From Brachionus manjavacas (lineage: Eukaryota; Rotifera; Eurotatoria; Ploima; Brachionidae): a stretch of 64,000 nucleotides of DNA. The position numbers were made by a program, and so were the translations under genes. Of this stretch, positions 54,494 through 64,000 are shown piece by piece; positions within the stretch are counted from its first letter, which is position 1; each line of letters begins with the position of its first letter. The notes below the pieces were generated by a model. The model worked only from the letters and a program-made list of their open reading frames with translations, ran no database searches and was not told where the DNA came from. Where the stretch lies: positions 1,426,001 through 1,490,000 of the forward strand of contig JAHQIY010000004.1 in NCBI GenBank assembly GCA_019054805.1. The letters run 5' to 3'.

Positions 54494-55051
54494 TTAGGAT
54501 ACGGTCAAGACAAACCGGTCCAATACACGGACGATTTTTTGAGGTCATTTGGCCGGTCAGCTAGGCGGTCAAATTTTTGGACCGCCGAAATAAACGGTCT
54601 AAAAGAAACGGGCGGTCAAAAATACGGCCAAATTTTTGGAGGTTAGCCACTTAAATTGAAATTTTTTCGAAATAATTTTTTTAATTTTTAGGAAATTAAA
54701 TAATTAAAATGATAAAAAAAAAAATTTTATCAAAATTTTATTATTTTAATTTTATTTAAAAAAAAAAATCAATTTAAAAAAAATTAAATTTTTTTTAGTT
54801 TAAAAAGTTTTTATAAGATTTTTTTTTTATTTTTCAAAATTTAAAAAAAAATTTTGTGAGCGCCCACCAAAAAGTTGGCCGGTTTTTTGGCCGCCCGTTT
54901 ATTTAGACCGTTTATTTTGGCGGTCCAAAAAATAGAGCGCCTAGCTAAACGGCCAAATGACCGACCGCTTAAAGGTTGTCCGACTAATGCGGACACGGTC
55001 ACGGTTTCTGAAAATTTTGGCCGGTTAAGTGTCCGCATGTACGGATCCCAA
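54494..55051. repeat. Foldback element with GC-rich CGGTC/GGCCG arms
   Basis: The left arm (54494 to ~54650; ACGGTCAAGACAAACCGGTC, ACCGCCGAAATAAACGGTCT) matches the reverse complement of the right arm (~54855-55051) over ~150 bp. The centre is almost pure A/T. The termini read TTAGGAT and TTGGGAT. Overlapping open frames on both strands (54841-55057) are a by-product of the GC-rich repeat. Related sequence is at 835-960 and 51202-51365. No clear target duplication was found. Confidence 0.65.
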
Positions 55052-55315
55052 CGCTAATTATTAACTAGCGATTTTATTTGATTTGGTCTTTTAAAATTGA
55101 AATATTAGAGAGATGATCTTTTTTTAAAATTTGTCTTTTTGATCAAAATTATTTGTTAACATGAAATTTAATATGTATATTTATAAGGATGTAAATTTTT
55201 ATGAAGTGGCTATTTCAAAATTTTAATGTAATTTCAGTTAATATACTAACGAATTACTCTAAAAAAATTTTATCAGAGCAAGCTTAAATATTCATATTCA
55301 ACTTGAAATATAAAA

Positions 55316-55440
55316 TCATTTGGCCCGGCCTGTTATGTGACCAAGTGGGTAATGTAACTTGATGACTCCATGATAGTTTGGTGACTCGAGATTTTTTTTT
55401 TCGGTCACATAAGTTTGGGTTACATATAAGATACCAAAAA
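55316..55440. repeat. Repeat fragment with TTATGTGACC motif
   Basis: CTGTTATGTGACCAAGTGGG, then CGGTCACATAAGTTTGGGTT. A similar opening (GGTCTGACCGGTTATGTGACC-like) is at about 61586-61640. It may be the terminus of a DNA element; the other end was not identified. Confidence 0.3.
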
Positions 55441-55969
55441 ATAACAATTTCATTAGTCAATAAAATATTTTAATGGGTCGCAAACATTTTAAAATATAAG
55501 AATTTCTTCAAATGTGATAAATGTGGCAAATTTTTTAAAAATTATAAGGGTGTTAATTTACATAAGTTCGAAATGCACTTTTCTGAAAAAAATTGGGAAT
55601 TTTCCTTTTTTTTTTATTTTATCAAACATAATTGATTTAATAAATATTAATTCTATATTTTTTTTTGATTTTAAATTAATAAAAGATGGTCGCAAAAATT
55701 TTTTTTTGGGTCACAGAGATTTTTCAATCGAAACATTTGGATTTTCAGAATTTGGATTCAGCTCTTCCACTCATATTATTGTAATTATATTTTAAATAGT
55801 ATAAATTTTTTTTATCATTTAAGGCCTATTGTGACGACTTTTATTTCGTTTAATTTTTATTTTATCCTTGTCAATTAAAAAAAATATTTATTATTTTTAA
55901 TTTAACAAATGATTTCATTTTTAAAATAAGTTCCTTCAAAAAAAAATTTCTCATAAATACACATTTAAT

Positions 55970-56869
55970 TTAAACGAGCGATAAGCCTTGTTTTTTTAGA
56001 CTAAAACTACTTTGTGTCTTCAATCTAATCCACGGAAGCAAGGAAGGTACCATGGTAAAAAAACTAGGTAAATTGTTTAGGCAATTTCCTTCATTGTCAC
56101 TTTGTCCGAAGCTTGTCAATCCATATAGAACCCATCGGTTATTTTCCAGTCTGATAAGCGGTCCGCCTGAATCACCAAAACAAGCATTTGATTTATCAGA
56201 AGTCAAATCTTTCATACAATAGAATTTTAAATCAAGACCACCACATTCTCTGCGTAAACCCATGAAATTAATAGAAGTCATTGCAGTCATCCTTAATCTA
56301 GTTGAAAGCTTTCCTTTTTCAGTTAAACCCCAGCCGACTACAGTCATTTTTCTTCCAAAAACCACCCCTGGATTTGAAGTTGAGGGTAGACTAATGGTTT
56401 TAACTCTAGAATTAAAGGTAATCCTTTTAGCAGTTTTCAAGATAGCGATATCGTAAGGATCACTAATTGACCTGTAATTGATATTGTAGGATATTCTTTG
56501 GACTAAGTAAATCTGTGTTTCAGAATTGGCATCCGAAGGATTTAGGCTTTGGGTGCCGGCAATTATAACCAAACTTTTGCCTGTTCGTCGTCGAAAAGAC
56601 TGAGGATCATAGTTATTGCCAATATCTTTGACGCAATGGGCTGCTGTTAAAATAAAATCTCGACTTATAATATTTGCACCACATCTATGTCTATAACTAG
56701 TTTGATTTATTAGACCCAACGACACAATGAATGGAAATGCACCAGATGGTGCAGGCTCTCCGTTGATTATAAAAAAGGCAGGATCTGACAGAAAATTTTT
56801 CAAATTTTGACATTTAATTGATTGATTTGCTAAAAAAATCGTAAAAAAAAAACAAATTTTTTTTCTCAT
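55970..56869 (-). CDS. Secreted S1-family serine protease, intronless (paralogue D)
   Basis: A 299-aa chymotrypsin-fold protease. The N-terminus MRKKICFFFTIFLANQSIKC looks like a signal peptide. The mature start IINGEPA follows Phe33 instead of a basic residue, so activation would need a chymotrypsin-like rather than trypsin-like cut, and the propeptide is short. Triad: His78 (TAAHC), Asp140 (DPYDIAIL), Ser234 (CFGDSGGPL). The S1-base residue is Asn228 with Ala229, as in paralogue C. It is diverged from A/C but collinear, with an additional ~15-residue basic/serine C-terminal tail (IRLKTQSSFSLKKQG). Transcription is opposite to the other three copies. The ORF is intact. Confidence 0.94.
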   Translation of the reverse strand: MRKKICFFFTIFLANQSIKCQNLKNFLSDPAFFIINGEPAPSGAFPFIVSLGLINQTSYRHRCGANIISRDFILTAAHCVKDIGNNYDPQSFRRRTGKSLVIIAGTQSLNPSDANSETQIYLVQRISYNINYRSISDPYDIAILKTAKRITFNSRVKTISLPSTSNPGVVFGRKMTVVGWGLTEKGKLSTRLRMTAMTSINFMGLRRECGGLDLKFYCMKDLTSDKSNACFGDSGGPLIRLENNRWVLYGLTSFGQSDNEGNCLNNLPSFFTMVPSLLPWIRLKTQSSFSLKKQGLSLV

Positions 56870-57510
56870 TTCAATAACTATTGTCGAAAAATTAAAAATT
56901 AAATTTATTTAAAGCTTATATTTAAGGAACCAAAGTGGGCTAACCTTGTTATTAAAGCAATTTAGTATTTAATTATTCACTTCGTTCTGTTTATTTTTTA
57001 AAGTTCGTTCAAAATAATCTGACCAGAAAAAATAAATTAAAATCTTTTAAAAATTTTAATCATCAAGAGAAAATAATGAGACTTCCATATAAAATATTCA
57101 AATTAAAATTCTAGAGTCATCCAACACATAGTTCCATTTGATTTCGATTCATTTTATTTTTTTAAAAGATCTTTCTAATTTCTTGTTTTGTTACTTTCAT
57201 TCGTTTTAACTTTTTTTTTTAATCACTATTTTTATTTTCAAAAAAAATAGCTAAATCTCTAATGAATTTAAAAAGAAGCAGTTTAATTTTTGAAAAAAAT
57301 TGGTTAAAGGATATGGCGCAATTTAAAAAAAAAATCAGAATTTTGAATGGCAAAAAATACATTCTACACTATAAACAATCCAAGTTGCACTATAATATTT
57401 ACATGCACTAAATTAATCAAGGGTGCACTATAAATAACATTCTTACACAATAAATATCCTTAATAAGCACTAATATAATTTTTATTTTGCACTAAAATAA
57501 TCTTTGATAA
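56870..57510. other. Intergenic with CACTATAA-like motifs
   Basis: 5' flank of protease D. Between about 57360 and 57510, TTGCACTATAA, TGCACTAAAT, GTGCACTATAAA and TTGCACTAAAA recur with irregular spacing, suggesting a decayed terminal array of a DNA element. No gene is seen. Confidence 0.35.
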
Positions 57511-57512
57511 TT

Positions 57513-57570
57513 TTTATAATAATAATAATAATTGTCCCTATTCTACCCTAGTGGATAATGGGGAGTCCGA
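57513..57570 (-). mobile_element. SINE 3' fragment (same family as 9325)
   Basis: On the minus strand CTCCCCATTATCCACTAGGG is followed by an ATT repeat, matching the 3' end of the SINE at 9325-9630. The tRNA-like head is missing (5' truncated). Confidence 0.6.
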
Positions 57571-57879
57571 AAAATTCTTGTTCTCAGATTTATTGAACTA
57601 TTGGCTCACTCAATATTTTTTTAAAAAATAGAATTAGGGTGAACCAAAATAGAATTAGACGAACAATTTTTAAATTATTTAAACAAATTGAATAAAACCA
57701 TTTAATAAAGACTAAATGATATTATGTCAATTAATATATATATATGTCAATTAAAAAACAAATATTTGTTAATTAAAACTAGATAATTCGTCAGTTATAC
57801 TAGTGTCAGTTATACTTTAATAAAATGTATAATTCTCGAATCTGATATAAAAATTAGTTAATAATTATTTTATTTTTAA

Positions 57880-58080
57880 TTTGAAGGAGCTTTAAAAATA
57901 GCTTAGCATTTGCTCTGATCTATTTGACTTGGTATTATTCTTTCAACAATTTCAAATACCCAAATGCGCAATCTACTTAAATCTTTGCCTTTAGCATAAA
58001 ACAATAAAAATTAAAGAAATTTAATTTTTCACCCTTTAAGTGTTTGACTTTGGGGAACATAGATTCATGGATGAGGTATA
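57880..58080 (-). repeat. Interspersed repeat, minus-strand copy
   Basis: Reverse complement of the repeat at 50640-50840 (CAAACACTTAAAGGGTGAAA, GATTTAAGTAGATTGCGCAT). It continues into GAGCAAATGCTAAGC...GCTCCTTCAAA at 57880-57930. Confidence 0.45.
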
Positions 58081-58222
58081 ATAAAACATAAAAAAAGAAT
58101 TCACAACATAAAAAAAGAATTCACAACATAAAAATAATTTCTATTTATCAAACTGACAAAAAAACATAAGTCAATTGTTATTAAACTAAGAATAAAACAT
58201 AAATTATTTTTGATTTAATTAA

Positions 58223-58700
58223 TTAGTCCTTTTCATACCATGGTCCTATTATTCTTTTTTGAGAACTAATTTTATTTTTGAATTTTTTTAATATAATACC
58301 AGGAAAACCGATTGAGTCTAAATCTTTATTCTTGGTTGACTTAAGATGAATAATATTATTCACTATTTCATCTTCACATGATTTCGGAATTTTTTTCGAA
58401 TTTTTATTTATCTTTAAAAAAACAAACAAATTTAATTGCTAATTATTTTTTACCTGTACAAAAATTACATTAGCTTTAAAATGATACCAGCACATGATAA
58501 TTTTCGAATTAATTAACACATTTTTAATACTATTTGAACTTGCACGATCAGCATCAATGCATATATATTCGATTAGATCAATAATATTAATATTTACTTG
58601 TTTACCTATTTCAATTAGTGAGTTCCATCAAAAAGTAAATTTAGGGTACTGTTTAAAAAAATGTTCTAAATCAACCTAGAAGTAAAAAATTTTTAATAAA
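58223..58700 (-). mobile_element. MULE-like transposase fragment with a short intron
   Basis: The minus strand reads YICIDADRASSNSIKNVLIN and SKIIMCWYHFKANVIFVQ. A GT-AG intron of about 44 bp (58411-58454) follows, then INKNSKKIPKSCEDEIVNNI. D-A-D..S..N.IK...-C-W-Y-H is the pattern around the second catalytic residue of Mutator-like transposases (D......N.(L/I)K..F....ILMC.(F/Y)H). Neighbouring parts are A/T-decayed. It is probably inactive. Confidence 0.45.
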
Positions 58701-58786
58701 AGTACAATTTAAATAAAAATTAATGAAAATGCTATCTTTTTCTTATTAAATGTTTTTCATTCACAATTTACCTAAAATTTTAAAAA

Positions 58787-58978
58787 TTAATTGCTAATAA
58801 ATAATTCATGAAATTCCGATACAAATAATTTTTTCAATATTATTCTAAAATTATATTTACCTTCAGTCTCAACAAGTCTTAATGGCAAACTACAGAGTAC
58901 AATTAAGTATTTGAAAATGAAGAAATTTATATTCTGTTGTGAGAGCTCTATTTTTTCATCACTGCTTTCAAATGCCAT
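58787..58978 (-). mobile_element. Transposase N-terminal-like fragment
   Basis: A 63-codon frame MAFESSDEKIELSQQNINFF, then FKYLIVLCSLPLRLVETEG followed by a GTAAAT donor-like site. L.....LP.RLVE is reminiscent of the hAT-family pre-catalytic region. It may belong with the MULE-like piece downstream or be independent. A short frame at 60074-59915 (MENSAPSSSLHFSKSQTSEV) could be another piece. Assignment is weak. Confidence 0.3.
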
Positions 58979-58999
58979 AACCGATAGTTTTCTTTCAGA

Positions 59000-60715
59000 T
59001 TTTTAATTCATTGTAGATATTTGTATTGCATTTTTTTAAATGTCTTATAAAATTCGAGATGTTACAAGTCAAGTCGTTGACGATTTCATTGCATGATGTA
59101 CATTTTGCATAAGTGCATAATTTTTTTTTCGAATTTGCTTTAATTGTTAAAAAAGTAAAATCAGCTATAAAATAAATTTTTTTATTTTATTTAATAATTA
59201 TAAAATAAAATAATTTTTTTAATTACATTTGAATCATTTTTAATGAAAGATTAAAGGAAAACCTATTACAAAAACCAGACTGGCATAAAAGTCAGAAAAA
59301 TGGTCTAATAAGTCAAAGTATGACTTGGTTATAAAATATATATTTTTTTCTGTTATAACTTGTAATATAGTACTAGTTTCATAAATTAAAAAAAAAAGTC
59401 AGGAATTTGACTTGATTCAGTTAATTTAAAGTCATAATTTTTTTTTATTAGTGTTTTTTTTTAAACAGGCATAATATTGTTTAAAATTTTGATCTTATAT
59501 ATTTTTTAATTTTTTTTTCTGTTTAATTCATTTCTAAAATCAAAGGCAAAATTTTTTTTGTTTTTATAAAAAAATACACTTAAAAAGAATATGACAATTA
59601 TGTGAATTACTAAAAAAATCATGTTTCAATATTTCCATTGATAAAGAAATTTAAACAAATAATTTTATTTTTTTCTGAAAATAAATTCAAGACTTATAAT
59701 TTTTTTATATATTTTAATTATATTTTAAAAATTAATTAAATTTTTGATTTGATTATTTTCTAATTTTTGAAACAAGTCAAAGTACTGACATACACATGAT
59801 TTATTTCAATAAAGTGTCACTATTAAAAACTTTTTTATAAAAACTTGTTCAATTAAAAAATTAATTAAAAAAAATAGTGACCTTTTAATATTAAATTTTA
59901 CTTGCTTTTATTTAGTGTGTTTTTTAAAAATGACTATATTAATTTTTTTTTTTGGCTTGGTTAACGGCATCGAATTGGTTTCCTCAATCTGCTGCACAAC
60001 TTGAGTAACTTCGCTTGTTTGAGATTTAGAAAAATGCAGGGAGCTAGAAGGTGCTGAGTTTTCCATCTAATAGTTAAATAAATAATATGAAAAAAATTAA
60101 TGAATAATTAGATAGAAAATTATTTAAATATTGAAAATAAAAGATAAATAAATCATTATCTGTTCCCATTTCAAATCGAAAATTTGAAATGCAATTTAAA
60201 TAAAGCTAGAAAATTATTCACATGTTTTTCTTAAAAACGCTAATGAAACGCTACTTATATAAATATTAAAATTAAATACAGAAGCATCAATTCTAGTGAA
60301 ACTATAACATAAACCACCAAAAATATTGTCCTTATTAGTATTTTTATCAAAAAATATTTTATTAATAATTTCAAATTTTTAGTTTAAAATAACATAAATT
60401 TAATAGAAAATTATTGTGACAATCAGTAATTTATTTTAACGCATTTTTAAACAGTAGTAAATTTGACCTAAAAAGCAAAGGGTTCTTCGGATCCCTTTTG
60501 TCTATAGCATCTAAAAAAATGGGCCTTTGGACGCTAAAGCACTAAAAGATTGAAATGAGGAAAATATTATGATTTAAATTTAAAATGAAAAATTATGATA
60601 AAAATTTTATTAGAAAAAAGATTAAAAATTATTATGTAATCTAAATAAAATTTAAAAAATTAAAGAAGTAATTTAATTAAAAATATTCTGTCTGGCAAAT
60701 TATAATTTTCTTTGC
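59000..60715. other. AT-rich intergenic DNA
   Basis: No domain-bearing gene. Around 59060-59090 and 59290-59430 there are AAGTCAAGTC/TGACTTG motifs of the foldback family. A 53-codon minus-strand frame (60074-59915) beginning MENSAPSSSLHFSKSQ has gene-like composition but no recognisable domain. Confidence 0.3.
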
Positions 60716-60719
60716 ACTT

Positions 60720-61290
60720 TCAATTTCGAGCTTTTTATCATTTTCATCTCGTTATAGATAGCTTTGTTTTTTTCCTGAATTTTAAAGCTTACTTTTGTAG
60801 TCAATTTTTTTCCAAACTGAAAACTTGGTTTTAGTTGACAACGAACCAAAGTCATCATTCAAACAAGGCTATAAACCGATCAATATCTAAATGAATCGAT
60901 GTTATGCATTGTTTGATAAAATGGTGGCTTTTGGTACTACCATTCCAAACTCATTGCCGCTGGAAGACGGATTGCTGAGCCGCTGCTGGAATGGATTCTT
61001 AAAAGCCGAGTTTTTCTCAATTTAGAAAAATCGAGAAACTACGAAGTAAGCTTGTTCAATCAGTAAAAAATATTGCTGATCTATCCCGAGAATCTCCTTC
61101 CAATTCGACATTTTAATTCTCAATCGAAATGTGTTGTTCGATTGATATTAAAATGACTCCGTAGATGCTTTTTTTTAAAAAAAGTCTTTCTTTTTATACC
61201 ATAAAGCATTTCAAATGATTGTGAAATTGCTCTTATTTGGAATCTTTTCATTGGAAAGTTAGCGATAATTATTTAGCATTTCCAAGATTT
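60720..61290 (+). repeat. Third, diverged copy of the inverted-repeat family
   Basis: It matches 26285-26870 in order: CTCGTTATA, the repeated ORF (its start codon lost, then KMVAFGTTIPNSLPLEDG), TTAGAAAAATCGAGAAACTACG, the hairpin CATTTTAATTCTCAATCG/CGATTGATATTAAAATG, TATA-like TTTTTATACC, and the exon-like block ATGATTGTGAAATTGCTCTT...TTTTCATTG. In this copy the last block reads MIVKLLLFGIFSL, signal-peptide-like. Divergence is clearly higher than between the two arms. Confidence 0.65.
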
Positions 61291-61699
61291 TTATGTCTAA
61301 AAATAAATTTATAATTAACCTGTAACTTGAGGAGACAAAACGCAAAAACATTTTAGAATAGTTTTAAATTTTCATATCATTATTATTTTTAAAATTTTTT
61401 GCGAAATTGTGAATTTTAAAAATTCATTTTTAATATTTTTTATTAGCTATTTTTATTATTTATTTTTTTATTATTTATGTAATATCCTCAAATCACCAGA
61501 TTTTAACAGATTGGGAAAATAAAGTTTTATAGATCAAAGATTTATATCACCTAGATTAATTATATTAGGATATAACAATTTATGGGTCTGACCGGTTATG
61601 TGACCAGCTGGTCATCTAAAATTTTACCAAGCCATGACCAACCTATTAAGTTACTAACAATGGTTACTTATTATGCAACCCTTATTCCTTAAATTGGTT

Positions 61700-62345
61700 T
61701 GTATTTGTCTCGTCTTGTTCTATTTCAAGTTCAATTAAGTCTATTTTCATTTTCTCTAATTACTTAAGTTTTTCTGCAATTGAGCATTTTTTGGTCAAAT
61801 GTCCTTTTAGGTGACAGCTTTCACATGTTGAATCTTTAACTGGGCATTTGGCTATGTTGTGCCTTTCATCGCCACAAAACTAGCATTTTTGTTTCCAGCC
61901 GACTATTGAGACCACACATTTTAGGCCACACATGATTGTTGGGCCAGACAGGCTCCGAATTAAATTATATACTTCCTTAGGGTACGAAATTTTTACCCTT
62001 CTTACTCCATTTTTCCTCTCAGGGTCTATCTTTGTATTTTTCTTCAGACATTTGTTCAATTTCGAGGCCATTAATTCGGACAGCGTTGTAGCGAACGAAG
62101 TTAAAATATTAGAAATCTCGATCAAAAATTTCTTCTGCGTCATATGTGGGTTCAAATTCGATTATCCATATCTTATTTGATGAGAAGTTGTAAATAGATG
62201 TGATTGCGTCATTCTCGACTGGAGTAAGGGTTACATCAAGTGCATCAAAAAGAGCTTTGTGAGTAACTGGTTTGTCCAACTTTTTAAGGGTGAGTTTGAG
62301 CGAATTTTTAAAAATCCAGCGACTTTTTGGGGTTGACATTGCCAA
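61700..62345 (-). mobile_element. Zinc-knuckle (CCHC) retroelement fossil, probably LINE ORF1
   Basis: The minus strand from about 62345 to 61750 encodes a nucleic-acid-binding, ORF1/gag-type protein in pieces. The N-terminal part starts MAMSTPKSRWIFKNSLKLTL; the C-terminal part has two CCHC knuckles (CFCGDERHNIAKC and CESCHLKGHLTKKC) near 61890-61790. Such proteins occur in the first ORF of many animal LINEs and in LTR elements. No protease, integrase or terminal repeat is seen, so a LINE source is more likely. It is broken (a small number of breaks) and treated as a fossil; moderate age. Confidence 0.6.
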
Positions 62346-62784
62346 CTCACAAATTAAACATTTTTAAGTCACGTGATGACGCTATAAATTAAGATCAAGA
62401 TTGCTAAGCCCAAAGTCGATTTTGCTTTTACAGTGCTTTATTTAAATGCACAACAATATACATTGAAATGCTCTCTTAATTATAATTAAAAAACTCGTTA
62501 GTTAATGAATTGTATTGATAAATTGATTAATGATTTCTTAAATAAATAAAAATGATTACAATCTAATCGAACTTTTCGCTTTCAATCCGCATACGATTTT
62601 GGTATTTTTAACTCTTGCTTAGTCCTCTAAAGACAGGTATATCTCTCTTATGGAATGATATGTTAAAATAATTAAATTATTACTTATAATAATTAGTTGT
62701 TCTCTTAATAGTTTTAATTTTACTACTAATTTTAATGAATTGCATTCTTTAAAATAAATCAAGTATTTAAATGGATCGTAAATC

Positions 62785-63130
62785 TTGGATTTAAGTGAGA
62801 CATTTGAGCAAATTGAAGCTTATACTCCTCCAAACTCTTCAATAAATAGAGAAGTTGAACCGGATGTTGCCTCAAGAAAACGAAAAGCTAAAAGCTGGGT
62901 ATTCGATCAAGAGTTTGAAACAAAAGCAATGGCTATTGAGTGGATTAAGGAACAAAGAATATGGTCAGCCATAAAAGATTATAACACAGAATCAGGTCGT
63001 AAATGTAGAGGTCCACAATGTAAAGATGAAATTTGTCTGCAATACTACAACAACAACTTCAGAGTAGCTTTATTTTTAAATGGTAACGAGCACACACATC
63101 ATACATTTTTGGTTTTGCTCCACAAATGCA
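62785..63130 (+). mobile_element. FLYWCH/WRKY-GCM1-like N-terminal domain of a MULE-type transposase, remnant
   Basis: An open frame without a proper in-frame ATG near its start (ATG at 62771 is in another frame). It encodes an acidic lead, SRKRKAKSWVFDQEFETKAM, AIEWIKEQRIWSAIKDYNTE, then CRGPQCKDEICLQYY and NEHTHH. The order W...(ETK)A..W......WS....N...G.K, a C-containing RG.QC block and a final H-x-H fits the zinc-binding DNA-binding domain at the start of many invertebrate Mutator-like transposases, with an apparent small deletion before RGPQC. After HTHH the frame becomes low-complexity. Confidence 0.55.
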
Positions 63131-63298
63131 AAATAATTCGTTCAATTGTACTTTTCATTTTTTTTTAAATCTTTTCATTTTTCCTTCTTTTCATTCAAAA
63201 TACAATTTTTTTATTAATAAATTTTTAAGTCAAATAAGATAACGTTTCATTTTTTTAAGTGAAATTTTCAATTTTTTATGTAGATATTTTCATTATAA

Positions 63299-64000
63299 AT
63301 GAGAGAAAGGTTTAAATATCTTAAGAAGTACATTAATTACACTATGCAATTAATTAGTTTAGGTGAGCAATTAAATACCTCCCTTAATAAGATTAGATTT
63401 GAAATAGAAAAATTCAAGAGCGAGGATTGGGATACATTTCTTAAGTCACTTGGGCCTAACACAATCTCTTCATGTTCTTTTTGGAAACAAGTCAATTCGT
63501 TTAAATAAAAATTTCTCCAGCAATGTCATCCCCAAACTTGTATAAGTAACGATATGTTCAAAAAACTCCCTGACTCATTTTTTCTGGGTCTAGCAAGTTT
63601 TTTCAACCTCTGTCTAGCTGCATCCTAAATTCCAGAAGCTTGAAAAATCTCTAAAATAACAATAATCCCCAAAAAGAAAGTCAGTTCTGACCCGTCTAAA
63701 TACCGATCAATTAGTGTCACCAAGAAATTCCCTAAAGACAAGAGTCTTATCTGCAAAGAATAGTGTGGTTTAAGGGAGTATCGCCGTACCTCCGACAATT
63801 TGGTATTTTTAACTCAAAAGGTCTCTAAGACTTTAGTAAGAAAGAAAAAAGTATGTTCCCTCTTCTTCGACATCCCTCAGTCTTTTGACAAAGTATGACA
63901 CATGGTTTAATCTACAAACTTAGCAAAATTGGGGCCCCTCTTTACATTCCGGTATGTGTTGTTAAAAATCGAATTTTTTTTGTGAAAATGAATGACTTTG
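63299..64000 (+). mobile_element. Jockey-like LINE, continues past the window end
   Basis: A linker segment (MRERFKYLKKYINYTMQLIS, then FKSEDWDTFLKSLGPN, FWKQVNSFK) leads into RT blocks: ITIIPKKKVSSDPSKYRSIS, EYRRTSDNLVFLTQKVSKTL, then KVCSLFFDIPQSFDKV and IYKLSKIGAPLYIPV. The order is that of a LINE RT domain fingers-to-palm. Stops and frame changes occur, so it is inactive. The catalytic YADD block would lie beyond 64000. It is related in type to the element at 47719. Confidence 0.75.

Noticed and set aside
54841-55057. Overlapping ~60-codon ORFs on both strands
   Set aside because: They arise from the GC-rich arm of a foldback element; no conserved protein features.
55514-55795. 93-codon plus-strand ORF
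   Set aside because: Phe/Ile/Asn-rich low-complexity translation. A short K..KCDKCGKFF-like reading near 55508-55540 hinted at a zinc finger but does not extend.

Overview
This is strongly AT-rich nuclear DNA from a small invertebrate animal. Two conserved multi-exon genes can be reconstructed exon by exon: a P2X-type ATP-gated channel and an SLC26 anion transporter. Both have very short introns (48-54 bp) plus a few 3-5 kb introns packed with mobile elements. That architecture, the base composition and the mix of LINE, MULE, pogo, mariner and Merlin-like elements fit a rotifer such as a monogonont (inference; no species marker was seen). No rRNA, intact tRNA, CRISPR array or bacterial operon was seen.

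Layout: 0.7-10.6 kb is gene-poor repeat DNA: a foldback element, LINE 3' ends, a MULE transposase remnant, LINE pieces, a tRNA-derived SINE and a pogo-like transposon. 11.2-16.2 kb (minus) is the P2X gene in eight exons. 18.6-29.9 kb (plus) holds three intronless secreted S1-family serine proteases. The first and third are recent duplicates, and the third lies between 1.8-kb inverted repeats at about 26.06-27.89 and 32.02-33.85 kb. 30.8-31.4 kb (minus) is an unrecognised two-exon gene. 33.9-35.0 kb is a conspicuously GC-rich LINE.

36.7-52.05 kb (plus) is the SLC26 gene in ten exons. Its three long introns contain a mariner-type transposon, several LINEs, a transposon with a decayed PHD finger, a Merlin/ISXO2-like transposase and foldback repeats. 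52.4-55.05 kb is a cluster of nested terminal-inverted-repeat elements, including a pogo-type element whose remaining ORF ends in a PCNA-box-like motif. 55.97-56.87 kb (minus) is a fourth serine protease. 57-64 kb is again repeat-rich: SINE and LINE pieces, MULE remnants, a third copy of the inverted-repeat family, a zinc-knuckle fossil and a LINE running off the window end.

The host genes do not form a pathway. The four proteases are paralogues, probably digestive or extracellular; the P2X and SLC26 proteins are plasma-membrane proteins. I found no convincing new multi-gene system. The most unusual signals are structural: perfect palindromes, foldback elements, a three-way-junction sequence, an octamer array beside a Merlin-like gene, and the inverted-repeat-flanked protease duplication.
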